A stretch of 64,000 nt of DNA from Nepenthes gracilis (taxonomy: Eukaryota; Streptophyta; Magnoliopsida; Caryophyllales; Nepenthaceae), in NCBI GenBank assembly GCA_033239525.1, contig BSYO01000003.1, positions 28,823,540-28,887,539 of the forward strand. The letters are read 5' to 3'. Of this stretch, positions 44,722 through 57,850 are shown piece by piece. The position numbers were made by a program, and so were the translations under genes. The notes beneath the pieces are model-generated. The model was not told where the DNA came from. It saw only the letters and a program-made list of their open reading frames with translations, and made no database searches. Every line of letters begins with the position of its first letter. The first letter of the stretch is position 1.

Positions 44722-45673
44722 TAATGGATATGCCAGTGATGGGCTGGTCCAAAAAAGAGGAACAACCCAAATCCACAACGACCCATTTGCGCCTGGACGG
44801 TCAATGCTCGACGTTGACCGCTCAAAAGGCCAATGGCCTAGGGAAGCCCAAGCGCAGATGGACAACTTGCTCCCAAGACGGTCAATGAATCCGTTGATCG
44901 AAAGCATGACCAGTTGACCGTCTATAGACCAGGCCTCAAGTGGGCTAAACCTAGATTAGCCTACACATTCGTTCTCGACTAGCAATGGTATTCTCTCATG
45001 ATTTTGCGCCCTCCACAAAAGGCAATTTCTATTGTAACAATCATTAGCAGATTCAACGTGCATCCTTGAAGGAAGGCGCCAAAATCCTTTTCCCATTTGC
45101 TGCAAACCCTAGTGGTTATAGAACAAAGAATGAAAGCCATCAAATCAACGAATGTTACAGCCATAAAGGCTCCATGCTAGAAAAGGTAATGATCCCAACA
45201 GAACGTGGGAATCAAGCCTTTCTGCACAAGAAAGGCAGCCTAACACAATGGTTCTAAAAGGCTATAGAGTTCTCACTCCAAGGCATGCTCTGATTGACCA
45301 GCAAAAAAGCTATCTATTGCTAAGCTCTCATGCTTCCATAATGCTCTCTCTCTTTTCTCTGCTACTACATTCATAGTGAACACAGTACTTAGAGTCCTCG
45401 TTCCTCACGAGCAACCCAAAGCCTCTCAGTTAACGAGAGCATCCACATCACAAGCACTCTCTGCATTCTCATTGCATCTCTTTTCTTACACCTTAATTCG
45501 AAAGCTGTTTACTGACTTGAGTATTTGAATATTTTCGTTGGGACAACCTCTCGCTGTCACCTAACCCTTTGTTCGTGGTTGTGGTGTGCATGGTCCAAAC
45601 TCAGTGGACGGAACCAAACTCAAACAGGTGATTTAACTCAAATCTGTTCGAAATTTAGATTCATGACGCATCA
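44722..45673 (+). repeat. 3' LTR of element B, first dinucleotide mutated
   Basis: Pairs with 34747-35698 and ends GACGCATCA, but starts TAATGG in place of TGATGG. Confidence 0.92.
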
Positions 45674-45678
45674 ATTTA

Positions 45679-46298
45679 TATATTAATATTGTCATTTTAT
45701 AAATTATTTATTAATGATGAAACATAATTTTTCTAATTTTGGTGTAGAATAAATATGAAAAATTATTTCAACACTCTCATATCGTTACATCATCTATACA
45801 AATTGATAGTGGTTCTGAAATATCAGAATCACACCATGTCCCAAATATAACTGCTACTTCTTCTAGTTCTGATGATCCCATTAGCAAATATTCTGCTAGT
45901 GCATGGTAACCTTTCAAACTAAAATTAGTTAACTATTAGAAATGTGCCATCTATAAAAAATATAAAAAGTATCATATTTATAAAAGTTCTAAAAGTTTCA
46001 TATGCTTAAAGAAAAATATGAAAAAAATATTAGAGATAGCAGTAATCTTTAACTAAAACTAAATTAAGATTTTCTTGCAGTGAGAGGTTATGAGTTTGTC
46101 AATAAGATCAAAAATTAAATCATGAGGAATTGATAAATATATAATTCAACCAAAAAGTCTTTTTCTCTTGATAAAAAATTATAAATTCAAAAAGTATGTA
46201 CAGAAGTGCTCGTAACATAAATACGTAAAAATATTTCAATATAATATTAAAGATAAAATTATTTGTCTTTTTTATAATTTAAATAAGAATTAATTTTA
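45679..46298. other. AT-rich spacer between elements B and E
   Basis: No complete gene. Around 45800-45905 a plus-strand frame reads SSIQIDSGSEISESHHVPNI then TATSSSSDDPISKYSASAW, which recalls the Ser-rich start of plant hAT/TTF-type zinc finger proteins; too short to call. GAATT at 46299-46303 is the target duplication of element E. Confidence 0.35.
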
Positions 46299-46303
46299 GA
46301 ATT

Positions 46304-47435
46304 TGATGAATCCAAAAATTCATAGGTCGATCCAAAAACCAGCCCACAAAGGAAGAACTCCCTAAAGTAGCTGCCCAGGAAGAGCTCCTTGCAGCCCAAG
46401 GCCCAAAACCACTAGTACTTTGTCCAAGTAGATCAGCTTGAAACTGTCAAGTTGGGAATGGGCAATTAGGATAACTTAATGCTGCCCCACGATTGCACTA
46501 ATAGCTCAACAAATATTTTTAAAATATTGCCTTATGATTGCAAATTGCTCCAAAAGGATAACAGTAGCGCAGTAACTATTCTCAAGCAGCGGTTTAAACC
46601 TCTTCGGATGGAAATTGCCATGTAGCAACCTCCATAATTGCATTAACAAAGGAAAGAATGTTTCCAGACAGTCATGGTTATCATAACCGACCTCCGCGAC
46701 CATCAGGATAGCTCGTAGGATCCATGAGGGTAGCTGCCAACAGCTATGAAGCCCAAGGATGGCTGAACCAACCTTTACTCTATGAGTACCCCTTCTCCAT
46801 CACGAGAAGGAAGGGATCAATCCTCACAGTCAAGCCCTAGAGCAATTAGTCCTCATATGTTGAGCAACCTGTCATATTCCATTTCCCAGAGAAAATGCAA
46901 TCGAGCGAACCACTCTCTCGCAAGTGCGCACCCACTCAAAAGCCACTCCCAATAGAGCGTAGTCGTTCAAGATCTATCCTTCCCCTCAAAACTTCTCACT
47001 AACTGAGTGCACTCATTGGAGCTTTATCCTCTACCCCAAAGTCACTCTCCAGTCCAACGCACCTCTCTCTCTAAATCGCTCTCAAATCGATTGCAATTAT
47101 CGAAATTCAATCCTCTATTTCTAAGCCATTCCCCAGCCAAGTGCACTCATCAAAATTCGACCCTCCGCTAACACTCAATTCCTTGATATATGCATTTACG
47201 CATTACTCTCTCATCTTCATATCTTCTATCCAACTGAGTGAAAGATTTTTAACTTGAGCATCGGTGGACATATCGGGGAACGAGTCCCGCTATCCTCTGA
47301 CCATTTTTTTGTTAGCTGTAGCATGTAGAATCCAAATTCAAAGTAATGATGATCGGACCAATTTCAACTCGACCTATCGAAGAAATCAAATAGCTCCCTA
47401 ATTCATTCGGTAACCTGAATCGAGAGGACATATCA
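46304..47435 (+). repeat. 5' LTR of element E
   Basis: TGATGAATCC to GACATATCA. Shares GCTGCCCAGGAAGAGCTCCT and AAAAGCCACTCCCAA-type blocks with 55339-56405. Confidence 0.8.
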
Positions 47436-47493
47436 TTGGCTCTGTCTGTGAAAAACAATTAAAAATTCTAACAATAACTTCCACGAAAGCAAA

Positions 47494-47775
47494 CATGGTC
47501 AATACCCATCTGTGAATAGTCATGGAGACATGCGTCCTGATCTTAATGCGCGTACACTTGCTACCCAATTGGACTCTATGCCAAATCTTCTCCAGGCCCT
47601 ATACACTCGTCTGAATGTGCAACAGTTGGGGGTTCCTCCCTCACACTCCCAAACTTTAACTTTTTAAGAAAAGCAGTCGGAGGAAAAGATAGCTCATTAA
47701 GAAGATGCAACGGCCTAACGACTTTGGGGATCATTTATAAACTCGGAACACTCCTCCACTTTCTAAAGTTCAATT
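47494..47775 (+). pseudogene. Gag start of element E
   Basis: MVNTHL at 47494 (the same MVNT start as B), a stop, then LNARTLATQLDSMPNLLQAL and YTRLNVQQLGVPPSHSQ. The coding similarity ends near 47760, at the border of the inserted block. Confidence 0.5.
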
Positions 47776-49449
47776 TAAGTCTTAATTGAGAATAACCATC
47801 TCAAAATCAAATCGGCTCATATTTAATCATTCGATCAACCTACAACATCCACCTTCATAAAGCAACCAAATTTTCCAAATGTGTCATCCAAACAATCGAC
47901 TTCCCGAGTCGAATTCAAACATTTACAACCCAAACTTCCATTCTTTACAAAAGGGTACATTATCACGCCGGATATTCAATCAATTTCTTGCACAAGATGA
48001 TCCAAAACACATCTCCATACGACCTCATAAATTATTCACGGCCATACACAATTTAATAAAATCAATAAAATAATTGTGATCTGCATGCGAGGATCATTAA
48101 ATAAAACCCGAATCTCATCGCCAATCATTTGCTATCCATAATCGCAATGGAGGTATCCAATTTATTCATCCATAACTTCAATATTTTAAAACAATAATCA
48201 AGGTCATCATCCGACCATAAATAATAACCATACCATATCCTCGAGGTAAATATACCAAATATAGCATCTCCACTCGCTATAGCCCGATCACGTCCGAGCT
48301 CCTGCAAGCGTATCCATGCCACTAGTTTGAAGGGATAAAACATGAAAACGTGAGCCTAGAGCTCAGCAAGTATCAAGAATCATATAAAACGGTACACATA
48401 AATCGGCCACATAGCAATCACGTAAAACAAAATACCATGTCCGTGAAATCCTAAAATCGAGGAGATGTCTCGTACTAAATCGTCAAACCCGCATTAACTC
48501 GAGGGACAAAAATCATATAAATCACGATCCGGTAAAATCTCGTAGAAGATATCATATCATATGATCCGAGGTCACATTACATAATCGCGATGACATCCGC
48601 GTGGGACACATACCGTCGTCCGAATCTAAAACTCATAATGCATAAATCAAAAGAAAACCGGGAAGGAACTAAAACATAAATCAAAACACGCATATCAACA
48701 ACGCACGCACGAGACATTCTTATCGCCCATCCGTGGCCAAACCACGTATCTCAAATCGCGGACACCCAAATACGTAAATACAAAGCATGCATCGAGAAAA
48801 AGATCAATGATACAACTTGAGAAAGGGTTACCCTCGTCCAGGTTTATATCGCAATTATGCCAGTAGCTCAAGGCCATCCATGTATCTCTCCCAACTATGT
48901 TTTACCGGTGCTTTGGGTGCAACCTCAAGTTTTAGTTATATATTAGGACGTCCGAATATATTAATTTTCACTCGGTTCTCAATTAAATATACAAAGGTAA
49001 TAGCTTCCTTACGCGAAGTAGCATCAACCTTCCTTACGGCGTAAGTAGCCAATCATATACGCCCCTCGCGGGACAGCCTCCCGTCGGGAGCGGCGCCACA
49101 AATAACCAATGCCTTATCACAAATCGATAGGGTCTCGACCACCATGGTCCCGTAGTAATCCCACCCCCGGCAGCATGCATGGTTAGTGCAAGGCCTGGTT
49201 CATGGTTCCACAATATACGGATACACAACATACATATATATCATCCGGGTGTCCAAAATCCCTCCAAATCATAAATACAAGTACAAAACCACCGCACAAC
49301 CGATAAAATATACATGCATGTACACAATTGATGAATTGAGGGTATTTAAAAATACATGCATGTTAGTAAAATCTCCCACAGTAGTCAAAATGTATCGGAA
49401 ATTAAATCAGACCAAGAATAGGGCTAGGGGATACTTGCCTTAACATTAT

Positions 49450-49990
49450 ACTATGCAGATCTGAAGAAAGGATGTCCCGAAACACTCCAATTGAGCCTTT
49501 CTCTCTGCTGCCTCCTGCGCACCCCGCGCGCACAGCTCCTCTTCTCTCCTCTACGCATGGCCACCTCGCCGAAATCGCCAAAGGTATCACCGTCGCTGCC
49601 CACCGACGACCCCTCTCTCCATTCTTCTCCACGCCCGATTTCTTCCCGTTGCTGCAGCACACGCCGATGCCACTCCTCTACCGCCGATCCACCACCACAC
49701 AGCCTCACGTGGCCGTCACCGACCTCCTCCGCCTCACCCAACCACCGTCGACTCTCCCGACACCAATCTCCTCACCCATCGCCGCCGCCTCAATCCACCA
49801 CCGCCACGGCCTCACCCACGACAATCGCAACCTCCCCACAACCACCGCACGCCGCCGATTTCCCACTGATCTCCTCCGTCGCCGCCGCTTCCTCCTCCCT
49901 TCTCCTTCCTCGCGCAAACCCTAGATCCCCTTTTCTCCCCCTCACTTTCTCTCTCCCTGACTTTCTCCTGCTTTTCTTTTCCCATTCTCT
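49450..49990. other. GC-rich stretch with chance ORFs
   Basis: Overlapping frames of 107-171 codons on both strands encode only Ser/Pro/Arg-rich low-complexity sequence. Taken as LTR leader, not a gene. Confidence 0.5.
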
Positions 49991-50002
49991 TTTTCTTTTT
50001 AC

Positions 50003-50006
50003 TTAA

Positions 50007-50057
<51 letters not shown>

Positions 50058-50060
50058 TAA
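50003..50060. repeat. Microsatellites (ATT)n and (AT)n
   Basis: ATT run followed directly by AT run, as at 25948-26000. Confidence 0.9.
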
Positions 50061-50619
50061 TAACTTTCTTTTATTTTTAAATCCAACTTGGCTTTCGGAC
50101 AACATTACAAGCACACACCGGGCCCCACTCCGCACCTCCGATCATTCCCGAAAATTTTACGATATTTTAAATTATTTTTACCACGTCCATACCCAAAAAT
50201 TACAATTAATATTAAAATAATCCAATCGAGATCCAAAATATTACATGAACGGCCACAAACGCCGCCGTAGATGCGTGAGGACAAATTAAGTCTTAGAGCC
50301 ACTCTATGGCAAAATTTGTGCCGCACGAGATGACAAGGCCTCCCTGAAAAGCTTTGGGAGCACCCACCGAGGAGTGCCCATACCTTTTCAAGATATCCCA
50401 TCGAACCACTTGAAGTCGAAGACCTTCCTCAATATCAATAGGATTGGATCTACGAGGAAGATCAAGCAGCTAGTATTTAGAGGAAGCTCAGACAAACACT
50501 CCATTAACCTAAGCAGGTCAACATCTCGAGGAAGATCCAGACACACTGCCTCCCTCACCAAAATGAATGTCGAGCCCTAAACAAAAGTTCTAATTTGATA
50601 GTCCACTTCTACACAATGC

Positions 50620-51795
50620 TCGGCTCCCACAGCCTCGACGACGCTAAGCACATGAGAAAAAAGTAGATCGAAACACCAAAATGGACGAAAGATTGTACCA
50701 ACAAGGATACTTAGTCTCTTATATACAGTGTTTCATACTAGAAGAAGCTAATATGCTCCATGTAGGGTACACCTTGACTTCCATGGGTCACATGTCGTTG
50801 GTAAGTACCCAATATTCAAAATTATGCGGCAAAATAACTACTGGCTGGTAGTGAAGAAAGATACTATGTCATTTGTAAAGAAGTGCAAGAACTGCCAAAT
50901 GCACCGAGACATTCTTAACATCATTCGCATGCAAAGTTGTGGACCTCGCAATCGCTATGGTCATTCGCGCAGTAGGGGTTCTACTTTATCAAACCATTCT
51001 CCAACCACTCCAGGAAGAAGCCACCCCATTGACATGGATCTCGGAGCAGAATGCCACCAAATTCACTCGGCAAAGTATCGCATGTAGGTTTGGGATTCCT
51101 AAGGCTATTGTTGTTGACAACGAAACCCCATTCGCTGGTTAACGCTTTACCTAAAATTGTCCAAGTTAGAGAGTACAACCAGTTCACACTTCCACTACCC
51201 ATCCACAACTGAACGGGCAAGTAGAAGTAAGGAACCGAACGTTGCCACATAGGTTCAAGATGGAGCTAGAGGATGCAGGGGGCTTCTCGGAGGACGAACA
51301 ACCTACTGTGTTGCAGTCCCACCGAATAGCACTAAAGGAGCCTACACATGATACACCCTTCAATTTATGTTGTAGAGTTGAAGCGGTTATCCCGGTGATG
51401 ATCAGTCTGCCTGACCTTCAACTGGAGAGCTTCAATCCACAAAATAATTTCTAACAACTCAGAAAACATCTCAACCCTCTTAGAGAAGCTTGAGACCCAT
51501 CAAAGTTGTATGCAACGACTTCTCAACAGTGGATCACTTGGTGCTGTGATCGGAAGGTGAAAGCATGCCAATTCAATTTAGGTGACCTCGTTATGTGGAG
51601 CATAGAGGTCACTGAAAAAACTGCCTATAGGAACAAATTATCTCCTACTTGGGAAGGGTCGTTCCTAGTCTCAATAATCATTTACAACAGGGCGTACAAG
51701 TTATGCATCCAGAACAGAAAATCAGTCCCGAGGGCATGGAACATCACCCACCTCCAAATGCATCATCCACAGACCCCCACCAAGTGCAAGTAAGT
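50620..51795 (+). pseudogene. Integrase of element E, interrupted
   Basis: Zinc-binding part: EEANMLHVG..., NYWLVVKKDTMSFVKKCKNC then QMHRDIL, with the CxxC kept. Core: TEQNATKFTRQSIACRFGIP, KAIVVDNETPFAG (Asp kept), HPQLNGQVEVRNRTLPHRFK (Glu kept), KEPTHDTPFNLCCRVEAVIP. C-terminal part: VKACQFNLGDLVMWS, TWEGSFLVS, NRAYKLCIQNRKSVPRAWNI. The first catalytic Asp region is lost or shifted near 50950-51000. Confidence 0.8.
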
Positions 51796-51839
51796 CAAGT
51801 GCATCCATACGAATTATCTGAATGTCATAAACACGTTTA

Positions 51840-52530
51840 ATTTAATAAAATAATTATCTACTTCATTTATCATGCCAATCATTTGAATGCCTGTTTGACT
51901 GTATTAATTTAAAGGTCTAGACTGCCCCTAAATCAGGTAAAATCTTTCATCTGTAATACGATCGACCATGATCCAATCAAAGAACCTTGGTTTCAGCAAT
52001 AGAGTGGCCCTATCAAGGTCGAATCCTAAACATAGGTTCTAGCAATCGAGCAACCTAGATGAGATCAAATATTATAGCTCGGGGAGCTTACAGACTAAAG
52101 TCAAACCTACCCAATAAAGTGGCATAAAAACCTTATGGGGCTTTTTAGTATGCATATGACAACTCCTTTCTTTAGGGACGGGTACCATCAATCAGCAAAT
52201 AGTCGGTGGACTAGGATCAAATGTACAAAGGTAATGACGTCCACTAACATGACTAAGCACCAATATCTAGTACAGGCGATGACCTAGGCTATGCCAGAGT
52301 TCGGCAACTGTGGCAACCATACCCAATAAACCCCACTAAGGATCACCAATAGATGTGCTGCGATATCATTTTATAGAAAATAGCACCACACTAGAAAGCC
52401 TAAATGCTTCGACTTTAGGAACGAGCCTAACTAGACAAAGGCATCCAACTAAACCCGGTGATGAAAATAAAAATGCTTAGTCAGCAAATGAAACCAAGGC
52501 TAAAAAAAATGAATTGACACATGCTCGAAG
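51840..52530. other. Non-coding stretch after integrase of E
   Basis: No gene. Contains CTAGACTGCCCCTAAATCAG, the landmark also found after integrase in A, B and F. Confidence 0.5.
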
Positions 52531-52533
52531 ATA

Positions 52534-53760
52534 TCAGTGACAATGATTAAAATAATCTAACTGATTTATTAAAGAATCAAAGTGTATATCAGGGATAGTC
52601 CATCGAGAAAAAGGAAAAATGTTGTGGCCTGAGTGGGTGATGATTCTAAGGTTAGAGGCCACTCGGTGAGCATGGTGCAAGCCCCCTCCTATCTTTGGGA
52701 ACTCCACCCAGTCACCTTGTTGTCGAGCTCCAGCGTTCCTTGGATCAAGGAAACCAATAGGGAAGCCTAGAACCACCAAGGCAACAATTCGCCTACCGAA
52801 ACAAATGTTGTCTCAGAACTTCTTGTCCATCGTGCAGCAGAATTCATTTGGGTGGAACTGAGACCTCAGCTCTCCTTGAAGTCGAGCATACTCCCTCTGA
52901 GGATCAGCGAGCTTCTACTTAATCTTCCAAAGCTCATCCTCAAGTGTGGCAATTCGATCAATTGCCTGATAATTTTCATCATTGAGCTCTTAGGAGCTCG
53001 CTTCTGAATCAGACAGCACATGGTTGAGATAGGCTGCCCGCTCATTGCTACGTAGAGCCTCGGCAACAACAACATTATTCCGGCACTCTATGCCCTCAAG
53101 CACAGCAAGATCAAGGTGTGACTGGGATAGTTGAGGGATCTCGACTTCCCACTAATACAATGTTTCATCCATCACTCAGAGTGTTTCTGGAATCTGCCAA
53201 GAGACATGCAACGATCAGTTAGGAACAATAATAAACAACATGGAAACCAAATAGGGAAATCTGTAAAGTTGTGCCTCACTGTTAGATTGTCCTCCCCGAC
53301 ATGACATTCCGGGAGAATCCTTAGTTCTGGTTCCAGTCAAAAGCGGCAAAGATCATAGAGGCAGCACATAATGGGGAAGAGACACATTTAAAGGCCGAAA
53401 GAGGATGAAGCTCACCCAAAATATCCGGGTTCTCAAATGCTGGTGATTCAGAGCGGGGCACCCCTTTAGTGGCAACCTTAGCCTAGCCTCTTGGTCATCT
53501 CCAGCCACCTCTTCCTCCTCCCAAGTGTTCCTGGCACCCTCCTCAACAAAAACAATGAAGGGCCGACACATATGCTTTCGGAGAAAAAGCCACCAGGATT
53601 GGAATCCCATGCTCGGTTGAGGTCTCAACGTCGATCACCACGCTCAGCCTGCCGACTGACGAGTCCCCTATTCCAGCAGCAAAATCCGGTGGAGGCTCAC
53701 CACCCTTGGCCTCTCCCACTGGCTTGCTAAAATCCAAATCGTCTGACAAAGACTAATCCA
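52534..53760 (-). pseudogene. Antisense ORF of element E
   Basis: The minus strand holds, from 53750 down, an acidic linker (SKPVGEAKGGEPPPDFAAGI, WEEEEVAGDDQEARL), then a coiled coil at about 53100-52870 (CRNNVVVAEALRSNERAAYL, NDENYQAIDRIATLEDELWK, ADPQREYARLQGELRSQFHP) with two stops, and an end at about 52740 reading FPIGFLDPRN. This end signature matches FPMDYLDPSN in A and FPTAVLDPRN in C. Confidence 0.6.
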
Positions 53761-53769
53761 CGCTAAGTA

Positions 53770-55326
53770 CAACATATTTTATGGCACTCGGATATAATAC
53801 TTACTGTATGGAGACTCAATAGCTCTGCAAATACGAATGGATAGAATATCAGCGATGCCCCAAGAAGCCTTTCAAAAATCAACGCAAGCCAAAGACAATG
53901 GCAAATTAGAGTAGAGATATTCCAAAAATGAAGAGATGTGGAAATAGCTGAGTGTTTGCGCTTGAATTGCCAGAGCCTCGACCCTGCAATAGTGTCAATA
54001 GAGGATGTTGAAGAGGCACATCTCTATGTGGACCACGACACGTGCCCACATAGCAGGGTGCCACAACACGTCAGTACATTGAGTCAAACTTGTTGACACT
54101 CCGCCTCCCTGCAAAGTACGCTGACAACCTTACAGCCTAGAGGCCTAGATCGGTGAGGCGAACACATAACACAGGTAACGATGCCTTGGCACGCCCCTTT
54201 TTCAAAGCGATGACAAAATGACAACGTACAACTCTTGTAGGCTTGAGGCTAATTTAACCGGCTCGTATCACATCCAAGCATTCGTGATAAACTATTGTCG
54301 GTCGTATTGCCAGAATACCGAACTATTAGCAGTCTGAGTTATTAAATTGTCAGAAATCGCGCAACAAAACACAACACTCTAGTGTTTCAACTATTCACAT
54401 TATGCAAGAATATTGAAGCCATGCATTGTGAAGACAAATAATACTCGGTAGTTTCATTTATTAATTCTTTTTACAAAGTACTAGATTACAACAGTGGACG
54501 TACGATTCAGAAGGAAATAAAAAAAAATAATGATACATAGTGCAGCGACCCGATTGTGGCGGTCCGATCGATATCTAGAATGGACGATTACAACAGATAA
54601 GCCTCTTTACCGACCACCCGTTGAGAGTTTAATACAACAAGAAGAGAATAAAAAGCTCTCCATGCAGGAGCAAAGCACAATACTACTACTCTCACTCGAA
54701 TGGCGACCGCCAGAAACCATCCATCGGAGACCACCGAAGTCTCTGAGACCGTGAGTCTTTGCCAGACCCAACGCAACGTCAGAGGCTAGGGCTCGACATG
54801 GACATAAAAAAGAGAGAAGTTCCTCCCAAAACACATGGTAGAATAGCCCTGCACCTCGCAGAGGACTACCCGACACCAGCTGGGAGAAGAGTAGATCAAC
54901 CTCAATACCCATGCCTCACTCCATACAACATGTGAACAATTTGGGTCGAGTCCAAAAGAAGGTAACTAAGGCAGACTTCAGATGCCTGGAGAAAAACTCC
55001 CGCCAATCCCGACTAATGGTTACATAGGCTCCATATCTGAATTCTCACACCACTTGTCTAGTGAAGACAATTTGTAATGCAATGCATAGAGAGCCCCTCC
55101 ATTTATAACCGGAAAAGGGAATTAACTAGCATTAAACTAAGGAGATCATGTTGATGCTAGAATATCACCCTCGGTAAAGAATCGCTATCGACAGGGATTT
55201 GAATTAGAACCAAATCTTGTTGAACAGAGCAAAGCTGCAAAGTGTTTGGGAAAGGAAAGATTGTATGGGTCGGCAAGCAACGCCCCATTAAAAATATGTT
55301 GGGAGTTGAAAATTCAAACCTCCCAT
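53770..55326. other. 3' untranslated region of element E
   Basis: No gene recognised on either strand and no GGTCAA array. A CATGGGGGTCAA purine tract lies at 55327-55338. Confidence 0.45.
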
Positions 55327-55338
55327 CATGGGGGTCAA

Positions 55339-56405
55339 TGATGGGTCCGAAAACTCATGGGTCGGCCCATAAACCAGCCTATAAGAAAGTGCGCCTTGGA
55401 AGCAGCAACACAGGAGGAACTCCTCATAGCCCAAGGTCCAAAGCTAACGATAGTTGGCTCAACTAGATCAACCCGAAACCGCCTAACTGGGAACAGGCAA
55501 TAAGGGCAACATAATGCTACCCCACGATCACTCTAACAACTCAACAAATATTCTTAGAATATTACCCCATGATTGTGGATGGCCCTAGAAAGCTAACAAC
55601 AACGTAGTAAATATTCACAGGCGGTAGTTATGGCTCAATAAATCTCACCGAAAGGAAATTATTATGCAACAACTTCCATGATTGGCTAGACAAAGGAAAT
55701 AATGTTCTCAAACAGCTACGGTTACCATAACTGGCCTCCATGATCGCCAAGACAACCCGACGGATCCGCACGGCAGCTGTCACCAGCTGTGAGACCTAAG
55801 GATAGCTGAACCAACCCTCGCTCTAAAGTACCCCTTCTCCACCCAAAGAAGGGAGGGATCAATCCTCGTAATCGAGCCCTAGAGCAATCGGTCCTCACCT
55901 GTTGAGCAAACCCTTGCATTCCAACGCCCATAGAACATGCAACTGAGTGAAGCCACTATCTTGCGAGTGCGCATCCTCTCAAAAGCCGCTCCCAACCGAT
56001 TGAACTTGTCGGAGCTTTGTCCTCCATTATAAAATTGCTCCCCAATCAAGCACACTTCTCATTCTAAGTCGCTCCTCAAATGAGCGCACATACCAAAACT
56101 TAATCCTCCATCTCTAAATCACTTCCCAATTGAGCGCACTCATAGAAATCGAGCCTTTCTATAACACTCAATTTCCTAATACATGCATTCACATGTTACT
56201 CACACATCCTTTTATTTTTCTAACTTAAGTGACAAATGACATACCAAAAAGCAGGTCCTGCCATCTTCTAACCTCTTATTTATTAGTTGTGGTATGTAAG
56301 ATTCGGGTTTGAGATAATAAATACTTGACCCACTTAAACTCGACCAACTAAAAAATCAAGTGGTTCCTTAATTCGTTTGATAATCCAAATTTATATGGCG
56401 CACCA
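55339..56405 (+). repeat. 3' LTR of element E
   Basis: TGATGGGTCCGAAAACTCAT to GGCGCACCA; followed by GAATT. Confidence 0.82.
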
Positions 56406-57440
56406 GAATTAATACACATAAAATTTAATATTTTAATTAGTGATTCATATTATCGCGTAATAATTTATCTTATATTTGCATTATAGTACGTTAAATTATA
56501 GAAAATTGAGAATACCAAAAAAAAATTATTTTCTTAAAATTGTTTAGTATCCACACACTTTTAAAGATTTCAGCATTGGAGGATATAGTGAGAATAATAA
56601 GAAATAAGTCCCACCATCCTCTAACCACTTATTTGATAGTTATAATTGTCAGATTAAGGTTTGAAGTAATGAAAATCGAACCCGCTTCAATTTGATTTAT
56701 CAAAAAATTAAGTGACACTCTAATTCATTCGGCAAACCAAATTCTTAGAACGCATCAAAATTAATAAACATAAAATTTACTATTTTTTAATTTGTGATAT
56801 ATATTATCACATAATAATTTACTTTATATTTTCATTACAACATGTTAAAAAATAGAAAATTGAGAATTGAAAAAAAATTATTTGTTTTAACATTTTTGAG
56901 TACCGATACACTTTTTCTATAATTTTTAAAATAATTAATACTATTATAAAATAATTTAAAATATTTAATAAAGTTTTTTCTATTACTTTTAAAATGAGGA
57001 ATAAGTCTTATCATTATATAACCCCTTATTTGTTAGTTGTGGTGTGTAAGATTAAGGTTCAAAATAATGAACATCAAATCTGCTTTAACACGACCTACCG
57101 AAATAATTAAATGACTCACTAATTCGTTTAATAATTTGAATCCATAAGACATATTAAAATTAATACATATAAAATTTACTATTTTTAATTAGTGATATAT
57201 TTTATCACATAATAATTTATCTTATATTTTTATTATAGCACGTTAAAATATAGAAAATTGAGAATTGCAAAAAAAAAAAATTATTTGTTTTAAAATTTTT
57301 GAGTACCTACACACTTTTTCTATAATTTTTAAAATAATTAATATTATTATAAAATAATTTAAAATATTCAATAAAATTTTTCCTATTACTTTTTATAATA
57401 TTTTAAATGATAATTATGTTTTTTATTTAAATTATAATTT
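56250..57440 (+). repeat. Tandem copies of LTR end plus flank (three units)
   Basis: The last 150 bp or so of the E LTR (CCATCTTCTAACCTCTTATT ... AATTCGTTTGATAATCC) plus the following AT-rich flank (AATTAATACACATAAAATTT ... TAGAAAATTGAGAAT) recur at about 56600-56960 and 56995-57440. Flank starts lie at 56408, 56760 and 57169, so the spacing is about 350 and 410 bp. Units are diverged. Confidence 0.75.
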
Positions 57441-57850
57441 TTTGATTTTAAATAGTAAATTATTTCAGATAAAATATACATGTCATATTATTAACTTTTT
57501 TAATGATATTTTATATTTTATTTCTTTTTACGTGAAAAATATTATTAGAACATCTTATTCTTAGTAGTAGTAATTCAAAATATTATACTGACAAAATAAA
57601 TTGAGTTACAAGAAAATAAAAATCGAGTACTCAACATGATGAAACTTATTGTCTCAAATGTTTGAAAACTTGCATCTTTTTCCTTCTGTTTTAACCATTA
57701 TTTATAATGAAAATATCTCAATAGTTGATCTGATTAAATATTTTTTAGAAATATTTTATTTTACTATAAACAAACTTATAGGTATCTATTATACTATTCA
57801 AAATCTACTGTTAAACTAATTTACAGTTTCTGAAAAAAAGACTTGCTACT
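57440..57850. other. AT-rich spacer
   Basis: No feature recognised. Confidence 0.4.

Larger units (their letters stand above)
34747..45673 (+). mobile_element. Tat-type Ty3/gypsy retrotransposon B, near full length, decayed
   Basis: Same family and order as element A: LTRs 34747-35698 and 44722-45673 (952 bp each), 5-bp target duplication ATTTA at 34742-34746 and 45674-45678, internal region about 9.0 kb. Gag-pol is better kept than in A but has many stops. Catalytic boxes are altered (RT YVDN). An antisense ORF follows integrase. It landed inside the dispersed repeat that also hosts element C. Confidence 0.93.
47780..50260 (-). mobile_element. Long LTR-like insertion within element E
   Basis: Gag of E stops before it and pol-like sequence resumes after it. 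Read on the minus strand from about 50248 it starts TGTAATATTTTGGATC and contains GTGGGGCCCGG, an AT/ATT microsatellite (50060-50003), a CT/GC-rich stretch (49990-49450) and a CTTGCTGAGCTCTAGGCTC segment (about 48375-48355). These are traits of long chromovirus-type gypsy LTRs. No internal coding region is seen, so it may be a solo LTR. Left border and target duplication not found. Confidence 0.4.
46304..56405 (+). mobile_element. Ty3/gypsy element E, internally deleted and interrupted
   Basis: LTRs 46304-47435 and 55339-56405 (about 1.1 kb, related but diverged). Target duplication GAATT at 46299-46303 and 56406-56410. Starts TGATGAATCC / TGATGGGTCC. PBS region TTGGCTCTGTCTGTG. Only a short Gag start, an integrase and an antisense ORF remain; protease, RT and RNase H are missing where a long LTR-like block (47780-50250) lies. 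Distantly related to A/B/D, close to fragment F. Confidence 0.82.

Noticed and set aside
49472..50006. 150- and 171-codon plus-strand frames
   Set aside because: Low-complexity Ser/Pro/Thr/Arg-rich, no domain, overlapping frames on both strands; lies in an LTR-like block.
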